Source of the DNA: Caldithrix sp.
Lineage (GTDB): Bacteria > Zhuqueibacterota > Zhuqueibacteria > Oceanimicrobiales > Oceanimicrobiaceae
DNA length: 33,545 nucleotides
NCBI GenBank assembly: GCA_004356825.1
Contig: SMXC01000196.1
Coordinates: 1-33,545, forward strand
Reading direction: 5' to 3'
The notes below the pieces were generated by a model, which was not told the DNA's origin, made no database searches, and was given only the letters and a program-made list of their open reading frames with translations. Positions within the stretch are counted from its first letter, which is position 1, and every line of letters begins with the position of its first letter. Position numbers and translations under genes: made by a program. Positions 27,268 to 33,545 of the stretch are shown here, one piece after another.

Positions 27268-28191
27268 TTATTTCTTCACCTGGTAGCCAGGATCAGGCCG
27301 CCAGGGAAATGGGCCCATCCAATCATCCAACAGCAGCCGCCAGGCGTTCATCGCCAGCCACTGATCATACATGGCCCAGTCCTTGTATTTCGGTATCTGC
27401 ACAATATCGGGCACCATCATTGGATTGGTACCTTTTTTGAATTCAGCATAAATGGCTGCGCGCAAATCCCGCAGGAATTGCAGATTATCTGCTGCATCCT
27501 GCTTCGTTCCCCCTTGTGACGCATCCGCCTTTTCATTGTGCGAGTAGACCGCCTTATCAAAATCCAGTTTCAAAATTTCTTCCAGAGACCGCTCCCATTC
27601 CCTGATGTTAAAGTCCGGCACGATGCTAAAAAGCACTCTTTCAGGAGTGACTATGTCAGCGATATAGACGACTTTTTGCTCAGGCAGACGAAATACTGTC
27701 ATGCCCAGGCCGTGATTCATGCCCAGATAATGCAATTCAATCGTGGTACCGCCCAGCGTAATATCCTTACGGGTTCCACTCCAGCTTTCATCCGGCACCG
27801 CCATATCTCGCCCTGTATTGGCCTTCATCCACTCAAAGGCCTCGATATGGGCCAGGGTTGTTGCGCCGGCATCCTTGAAGACCTGCCCGCCGCTGGCGTG
27901 ATCCCAGTGATTGTGGCTGTGCAGCATATATTTCACGGGTTGGTCTGTCACTTTTCTGATAGCCTGCAACAGTCCTGTTGCGTGTTCTGTATTAACGGAC
28001 TCGATGGCGATCACGCCCTCACTGGTGACCACAAACATCGAAAAATATTCATTACCAGGACCGTAGCTGTAGACATCCCCGGCAATCCTGGCAACATGAT
28101 CCGGCAGAGTCTGAGCGCTAACGGTTGTATTGAAATCCGCCCATACCAGCATCGCTAAAATTGCTACAAACAAACGTTTAACAGGTAACAT
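27268..28191 (-). CDS. Metallo-beta-lactamase-fold hydrolase, secreted
   Basis: AAGGAGGTCAAG before ATG 28191; signal peptide; YMLHSHNHWDHASGG (HxHxDH). Confidence 0.88.
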   Translation of the reverse strand: MLPVKRLFVAILAMLVWADFNTTVSAQTLPDHVARIAGDVYSYGPGNEYFSMFVVTSEGVIAIESVNTEHATGLLQAIRKVTDQPVKYMLHSHNHWDHASGGQVFKDAGATTLAHIEAFEWMKANTGRDMAVPDESWSGTRKDITLGGTTIELHYLGMNHGLGMTVFRLPEQKVVYIADIVTPERVLFSIVPDFNIREWERSLEEILKLDFDKAVYSHNEKADASQGGTKQDAADNLQFLRDLRAAIYAEFKKGTNPMMVPDIVQIPKYKDWAMYDQWLAMNAWRLLLDDWMGPFPWRPDPGYQVKK

Positions 28192-28250
28192 CTTGACCTC
28201 CTTTTTGATATGAAAAAATGACAAATGAAGTGAAACGTATAAAACCTTTG

Positions 28251-28692
28251 GACACTGAGAATCACAAAGAACTCAGAGATTTTAATCTATTTTTCTAATG
28301 ATACCCTCTTTCAAAAGTTTACCACTGAAATTTAGAAGTAACCCTAATTTTATATTCTTATGATATTACATGTGAAGGCTTTGCATTTTTTTTGCAAATT
28401 TTTTCTTTTAAGCCACCGATGCGCACGGATAAAGCACGGATTTAATGAATGGAGCTTTAAATTTTACTTTATTAACTTACAAATTTCTACACTTTCAAAA
28501 CGACGTGTCATGGTTTAGTTTTTTTCTAAATGCATTTATCCGTGTCGAATTCGTGTTCATCCGTGGCTGAATCAATTATTGGGTTGCGGCCCAACTCTTG
28601 CAGAAAGGACATTTAATTCTTCCCTGCAGGCCATTTCTGATCTTCAAGTTTTTTCTCAGTGAGTTCTGTGCCCCTCAGTCTTCTCTGTGTCC
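28251..28692. repeat. Two nested inverted repeats of different classes
   Basis: Outer GACACTGAGAATCACAAAGAACTCAGAGA (28251-28279) versus TCTCAGTGAGTTCTGTGCCCCTCAGTCTTCTCTGTGTC; inner GCCACCGATGCGCACGGATAAAGCACGGATT versus ATTTATCCGTGTCGAATTCGTGTTCATCCGTGGCTGA. Confidence 0.6.
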
Positions 28693-28788
28693 TGTCTTGC
28701 AGAAAAGTCTGATATAAAAAGACTGAAATTTATGCAAAGAAAGATAATGTTTTTTTTATCATATAGGAATGCAAAAACCCGCAAAAAT

Positions 28789-29344
28789 CATGTAAATTTC
28801 TGCGGTGTGACTCTAAAAGCTTTCGGAGCTTGACCGGTCACTTTCTTAAATACTTTACTGAAATAGAAGGGGTCTTCGAAACCCAATTCAAATGCGATTT
28901 CCTGAATGGATTGGCCGGAATACATAAGGGACCTTTTTGCTTCAGTTATGATTCTTTCTGTATCACTTCGAGGGTGGATTTTCCGACAAATAGTCTAGCT
29001 CATCGGACAGTTTTCTATAGGAAATATTGAGTCGTTCGGCATAACTTGATACATCATGATAAGTTTTGAAATATTTTTCTAACTCCAGGTTAAACCTTTG
29101 AAATATCAGGTAGGTCGAATTGTTCGTGTTGTATTGCCTGGTAAATTGCTTTTTTTCAATTGATCCAGTTTGATGAGCAAAGCTGCCAGTAAATGTTGTA
29201 TGATATCAAATTTACCAATTCATCTTCTTTTTCATATTCATTTAGCAGCTGAAAAACTAACGTTTTGAAAGCAGGCTTTTCCGTTTCCTTCACCTGCAGG
29301 ACCGAATTGACGGTCAGGTTATTGAAAAGTACGCTGGAATGCAC
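28789..29344 (-). pseudogene. AraC-family regulator, frameshifted
   Basis: Minus strand: KPAFKTLVFQLLNEYE.. / FNLELEKYFKTYHDVSSYAERLNISYRKLSDEL.. / RSDTERIITEAKRSLMYSGQSIQEIAFELGFEDPFYFSKVFKKVTGQAPKAFRVTPQKFT* in more than one frame. Confidence 0.85.
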
Positions 29345-29490
29345 ATCACATCAAGCGAAAAATCTTCCATTGACTATTAACTTAAATTCGTTAATTTTAT
29401 GACAGCAGTTTTTTAGAAATATTTGTTTCTTGTCCAAACATAGACTAAGGAATGTTAAAAAAGCAAACCGATTAAAAGATTTTGATTTAC

Positions 29491-29550
29491 CCCGTGAGAT
29501 AGTTTACGTAGTTATTCAGATCGGTCTAGCCATACATTTTATCTTACGGG
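29491..29550. repeat. 60-bp element with near-perfect 11-bp inverted ends inside the transposase remnant
   Basis: CCCGTGAGATA (29491-29501) versus TATCTTACGGG (29540-29550), 10/11 complementary. Confidence 0.55.
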
Positions 29551-29753
29551 TGGAATTCTCAAAATGGATTTTGTTTTGTGACCATTTGTGCCAAAAACAG
29601 AAAAGAATATTCTTGAGAAATTAGTGATGGTGAAATAGCAAACAAATATGGCTTGAATCTCAACGCATTTCGAAGATTGTGGAATTAGATAAGAATATTA
29701 TTATGCCCAATCACGTTCACGGTATTATTACTATAGATAGTGAGGAAGAACCG

Positions 29754-29781
29754 GTAGGGAACAGGCATGCCTGTTCCCTAC
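29754..29781. repeat. Perfect 28-bp palindrome within the transposase remnant
   Basis: GTAGGGAACAGGCATGCCTGTTCCCTAC. Confidence 0.95.
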
Positions 29782-30063
29782 AAGACAGGCGCCAATACCA
29801 GAAATTACCGGGTGTTATTGATTCATATAAATCTGCAGTCACCCATAAAATTCAATAAAATCCATAATGAATTCAACTGGCAGAAATCATTCTATGATCA
29901 TAATTATCTGCCATGACAAAATCTTTGCATAAAATTCGAAAAATACATTCACTACAACGCTGTAAAATGGAAATATGATCAGGAAGACCAGGCTGAAATA
30001 TCTTTAATAGAAAAGAAGAAATGCTGGCAAGAATTTTTTAAGAATAATTGGTACTATTATCCA

Positions 30064-30735
30064 ATGATCAAAGCTGTCATCTTTGACATGGACGGCGTTC
30101 TCGTTGATTCCGAGCCACTCTGGCAGGAAGCTGAGAAACTCATTTTCTCCCAGGTCGGCATTCAGCTGACCACAAGCATGTGCACGGAAACCATGGGCAT
30201 GCGCGTCGACGAAGTAGTGAAATACCGTCATGAAAAGCAGCCGTGGCCGGGTAAATCACTCAAAGATATAGAATCGGAAATCCTCGACGAGATGGAAACC
30301 TTGATCACTCTCAAAGGGGAAGCCATGGAAGGTGTCGGCTACATTTTGAATTTTTTCCAGAGAAAGAATATCCGGCTCGCTCTGGCATCCTCTTCCTACA
30401 TGCGCCTCATAAATACAGTTATAAAAAAACTTAATCTGGAAAATTCCTTTGAGGTCACCCATTCCGGAGAATTTGAAGCAAAAGGTAAACCCGATCCGGC
30501 GATTTATATTTCGACATTAAACAGATTAAATTTAAATGCCAATCAAGTCTTTGCCATTGAGGACTCTTACAACGGTCTGCTCGCTGCTAAAGCTGCGAAC
30601 TTAAAAACTGTTGTGATGCCTGAGGAAAGTATTTGGCAGGAAAGAAAATACGATATGGCTGATTTGAAAATAAAATCGCTGCTGGAATTTAGTGAAGACC
30701 ATTTCAACCTTTTAAGCAAAAAAAAGATCGGTTGA
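30064..30735 (+). CDS. HAD-superfamily hydrolase, beta-phosphoglucomutase/sugar-phosphatase-like
   Basis: MIKAVIFDMDGVLVDSEPLW; LALASSS; KGKPDPAIYISTLNRL; FAIEDSYNGLLAAKAANLKTVVMP. Confidence 0.94.
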   Translation: MIKAVIFDMDGVLVDSEPLWQEAEKLIFSQVGIQLTTSMCTETMGMRVDEVVKYRHEKQPWPGKSLKDIESEILDEMETLITLKGEAMEGVGYILNFFQRKNIRLALASSSYMRLINTVIKKLNLENSFEVTHSGEFEAKGKPDPAIYISTLNRLNLNANQVFAIEDSYNGLLAAKAANLKTVVMPEESIWQERKYDMADLKIKSLLEFSEDHFNLLSKKKIG

Positions 30736-31252
30736 CACTCAAGACTAATCTGCATAATTTAAATTAACCATCTTAGTACTCAGTTTCATAAATATTCTGA
30801 CACAAAATTTAGACAAGATGAACAAGATAAAACAGGAATTAAAAAATCTCGTAAATCAATGGGTTATAATAATTCTGGATTTGAGAAACCAATTAACAAC
30901 ACACTATTTTATTTTAAGGACTCATAAACAGTTTTTTGATATAAAATTTTCAAAAAAAGTAAAAGTAATTTTAATCCCACTTTTATGTCAAAATATATCA
31001 GGTTTAGTTTAAAACAGAAAAAAAAAGCTTGAAAAAATAAAAAGTTAGTTTAACAGCTGACTTTGGATAATTAACAGGATAAAATTTTATCATGTCACCC
31101 CGTTGATAGATTTCCATCAGACCAATTCAACTTGTCAAATAAGTTATCCGACGGGGTCAATCTTGTTAATCCTGTCAAACTTGAATTTATACCTTGCGAA
31201 AAAAATACGTTACCATATTTATGAAATATTGTACTTGAAATAAAGGAAACCA

Positions 31253-33031
31253 ATGAAAAAATCCCCGAAACCAATTTTTCTTTTTCTGCTCGCACTATTA
31301 TTTTCATCCCCACTAACCTTCGCCCAAACCGTCACTCTGAAAATCATCCAGACCAGCGATATTCACGGCGCGATTTTTCCGTATGATTTTATCAACGACA
31401 AAAAAACAAGCACCTCTTTAGCACAACTGCAGACTTTTCTCAAACAGGAAAGACAGAAAGACCAGGAAGTCATTTTGCTGGATGCAGGCGATCTGCTGCA
31501 GGGGCAGCCGGTGGTTTATTATTATAATTTCGAAAAGCCAAACACGACTCACCTTCTCGCAGAAGTCATGAATTTCATGGGATATGACGCCGGGGCAGTC
31601 GGTAATCACGACATTGAGGCCGGGCACCCGGTTTATGATAAATTTATCAAAGAGCTCGATTTCCCCTGGCTTTCCGCTAATTCGATTCGCACAAAATCAG
31701 GCGAACCTTACTTTCCACCTTATGCCATTCTAAACAAAGGCGGCGTGAAAATCGCAGTGCTGGGCATGGTGACGCCGAATATTCCAAACTGGCTTCCTGA
31801 AAAAATCTGGCAGGGGATGGAGTTTGAGGACATGATCATAGCGGCCAGAAAGTGGGTCAAAATAATTCACGAAAAAGAAAACCCGGATCTGCTATTTGGG
31901 CTCTTCCACTCCGGTGTTGATTTCAGTTACGGCGGTGTCACGTTTGATACGCCTAAAAATGAAAACGCCTCGCGTCTGATCGCCGAACAGGTTGCCGGAT
32001 TCGATATTGTATTTGTCGGTCACGATCACCAGGGGTGGAATTTTTCGGTGAAAAATCCTGAGGATGAAGATGTTTACATCCTCGGCCCGAAAAGCGACGC
32101 CAGAAATGTAGCGGTTGCCACCGTTCAAATGGAGTTCGACAAAACAACAAACTCCTGGCAAAAAAAGATTCGCGGAGAGCTCATCGAAATAGAAAACTTC
32201 GAATCCGATGAAGAATTTATGCAAAAATTTGCTTCGGCTTTCGAAGAAGTTAAAAAATACGTTTCCCGGCCTATCGGTACATTCAGTAAAACCATTTCAA
32301 CCCGGGAAGCCATTTTTGGTAATTCCGCTTTTGTTGATTTGATTCACCAGATTCAACTCAATTTAACCAATGCGGATATCTCATTCGCAGCGCCGCTTTC
32401 TTTTAATGCCGCCATCAACAAAGGGGAAGTTTACGTGCGCGACATGTTTAACCTTTACAGATATGAAAACCTGCTCTACACCATGAAATTAACCGGACAG
32501 GAAGTAAAAGATTTTCTTGAGTACTCCTACAAGTTTTGGTTTAACCGGATGTCCGGCGCCGATGATCATCTTTTAAATTTTGTGAAAGATGAGCAAGGCA
32601 ACCTGGTAAAATCAAACCGGTCCAGTTCCTATTTGCTCACGGGGCGGTCTTACAACTTCGACTCCGCAGCCGGAATCAAATACACGGTCGACGTCTCGAA
32701 GCCGGCGGGAGAAAGAGTCACGATTCTTGCCATGAGCGACGGAACGGCTTTCGGCCTGAACCAGGAATATAAAGTGGCCATTAATTCCTATCGCGGCAAT
32801 GGCGGCGGCGGGCATCTTTTGACCGGCGCCAAAATTCCAAAAGCCGAGCTCGCAAAACGAGTCCTTTCATCAACTGAAAAAGATTTGCGCTATTTCCTCA
32901 TGAAATGGATTGAAAAAACCGGCAGGGTGAATCCGCAAGCGCTCGGCAATTGGCAGGTCATTCCCCAAGATTGGTGGCGGGCGGGCAAAAAAAGAGACGC
33001 TGAACTTTTATTCCCAGCCGGGACTAATTAA
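31253..33031 (+). CDS. 5'-nucleotidase / 2',3'-cyclic phosphodiesterase family, secreted
   Basis: Signal peptide; LKIIQTSDIHGAIFP, LLDAGDLLQGQP, AGAVGNHDIEAG, FVGHDHQG; C-terminal 5'-nucleotidase domain with RGNGGGGHLL. Confidence 0.93.
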   Translation: MKKSPKPIFLFLLALLFSSPLTFAQTVTLKIIQTSDIHGAIFPYDFINDKKTSTSLAQLQTFLKQERQKDQEVILLDAGDLLQGQPVVYYYNFEKPNTTHLLAEVMNFMGYDAGAVGNHDIEAGHPVYDKFIKELDFPWLSANSIRTKSGEPYFPPYAILNKGGVKIAVLGMVTPNIPNWLPEKIWQGMEFEDMIIAARKWVKIIHEKENPDLLFGLFHSGVDFSYGGVTFDTPKNENASRLIAEQVAGFDIVFVGHDHQGWNFSVKNPEDEDVYILGPKSDARNVAVATVQMEFDKTTNSWQKKIRGELIEIENFESDEEFMQKFASAFEEVKKYVSRPIGTFSKTISTREAIFGNSAFVDLIHQIQLNLTNADISFAAPLSFNAAINKGEVYVRDMFNLYRYENLLYTMKLTGQEVKDFLEYSYKFWFNRMSGADDHLLNFVKDEQGNLVKSNRSSSYLLTGRSYNFDSAAGIKYTVDVSKPAGERVTILAMSDGTAFGLNQEYKVAINSYRGNGGGGHLLTGAKIPKAELAKRVLSSTEKDLRYFLMKWIEKTGRVNPQALGNWQVIPQDWWRAGKKRDAELLFPAGTN

Positions 33032-33053
33032 GCTCGCTTTCAGGATTCACCAA

Positions 33054-33545
33054 GTGGCTTCTCTCTTCACACACGCCTTCTCAGCGCTTACTTTTTCAAG
33101 ATTTTTTGCATTTCAAAATCCACCGGTGCGAATCTGGGGCCTGGGGATTTTATGTTCAGTTCTCCCGGACCTGGATGTCATTACATTTGCTTTTGGAATT
33201 TCTTACGGTGACTTCTGGGGACACAGAGGCTTTTCCCACTCGATTTTTTTTGCTTTGATTCTGGCCTTCCTTGTAACGCTCATTTGTTTAAAGAACGTCG
33301 AACGGTTCGGCCCGAAATGGTTTGCGTTTTTGGGTTATTTTTTCACCTGCACTGTTTCGCACGGCTTTTTCGACGCCATGACCAACGGCGGTTTGGGCGT
33401 GGCGTTTTTTGCGCCGTTTAACAACACGAGGTATTTCCTGCCCTGGCAGCCCATTCAGGTTTCGCCGATCGGGGTAGCAAATTTTTTCAGTGACTGGGGA
33501 TTAAGAGTCATCATAAGTGAATTTCTCTGGATTTGGCTCCCGGCC
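33054..33545 (+). CDS. Membrane-bound metal-dependent hydrolase, YdjM/DUF457-like (partial, runs off the right edge)
   Basis: GTG start; VASLFTHAFSALTFSRFFAFQNPPVRIWGLGILCSVLPDLDVITFAFGISYGDFWGHRGFSHSIFFALILAFLVTLICLKNVERFGPKWFAFLGYFFTCTVSHGFFDAMTNGGLGVAFFAPFNNTRYFLPWQPIQVSPIG; open to bp 545 of the last block. Confidence 0.85.
   Translation, partial: MASLFTHAFSALTFSRFFAFQNPPVRIWGLGILCSVLPDLDVITFAFGISYGDFWGHRGFSHSIFFALILAFLVTLICLKNVERFGPKWFAFLGYFFTCTVSHGFFDAMTNGGLGVAFFAPFNNTRYFLPWQPIQVSPIGVANFFSDWGLRVIISEFLWIWLPA

Larger units (their letters stand above)
29430..30063 (+). pseudogene. REP-associated tyrosine (Y1/IS200-like, RAYT) transposase, decayed
   Basis: Fragments in shifting frames: NSQNGFCFVTICAKNRKEYS*EISDGEIANKYG, IIMPNHVHGIITI (HxH motif), LPGVIDSYKSAVTHKI, FNWQKSFYDH, KIRKYIHYNAVKWKYDQEDQAEISLIEKKKCWQEFFKNNWYYYP. 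Confidence 0.85.

Noticed and set aside
27538-28158. 206-aa plus-strand ORF
   Set aside because: Antisense to the MBL-fold hydrolase, which has a clear RBS, signal peptide and metal-binding motif.
1-33545. tRNA or rRNA genes
   Set aside because: No cloverleaf or rRNA signature recognised by eye; tRNAscan/Infernal was not run.

Overview
The window looks like a chromosomal segment of an uncultured Gram-negative bacterium (taxonomy is inference). Left edge: the 5' RNA part of a minus-strand group II intron (bp 1-468), placed immediately downstream of a terminator hairpin as group IIC introns usually are. Next is a cassette-like accessory stretch (~0.5-3.5 kb): GNAT acetyltransferase, cupin lipoprotein, two small membrane proteins, and attC-like or palindromic spacers. 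The core (4.25-19.86 kb, minus strand) is a nine-gene co-directional locus: TPR/gluzincin, DUF4159, DUF4159, MoxR ATPase, DUF58, BatA-type VWA, DUF4175-like coiled-coil protein, VWA/GATase-like protein, and a caspase/C13-like protein without an evident catalytic Cys. On the plus strand follow a double-PDZ lipoprotein, an M1 peptidase that appears fused to an outer-membrane beta-barrel, and a second M1 peptidase. Then come an MBL-fold hydrolase (minus strand), a decayed AraC regulator, a decayed REP-associated (RAYT/Y1) transposase carrying a perfect 28-bp palindrome and abutting a HAD phosphatase in frame, a 5'-nucleotidase family protein, and a truncated YdjM/DUF457-like membrane protein that runs off the right edge and is absent from the ORF track. 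A recurring theme is that most of the longer spacers, including those inside the MoxR operon, contain palindromic repeats of several different classes. All calls are by eye; no searches or folding were run.
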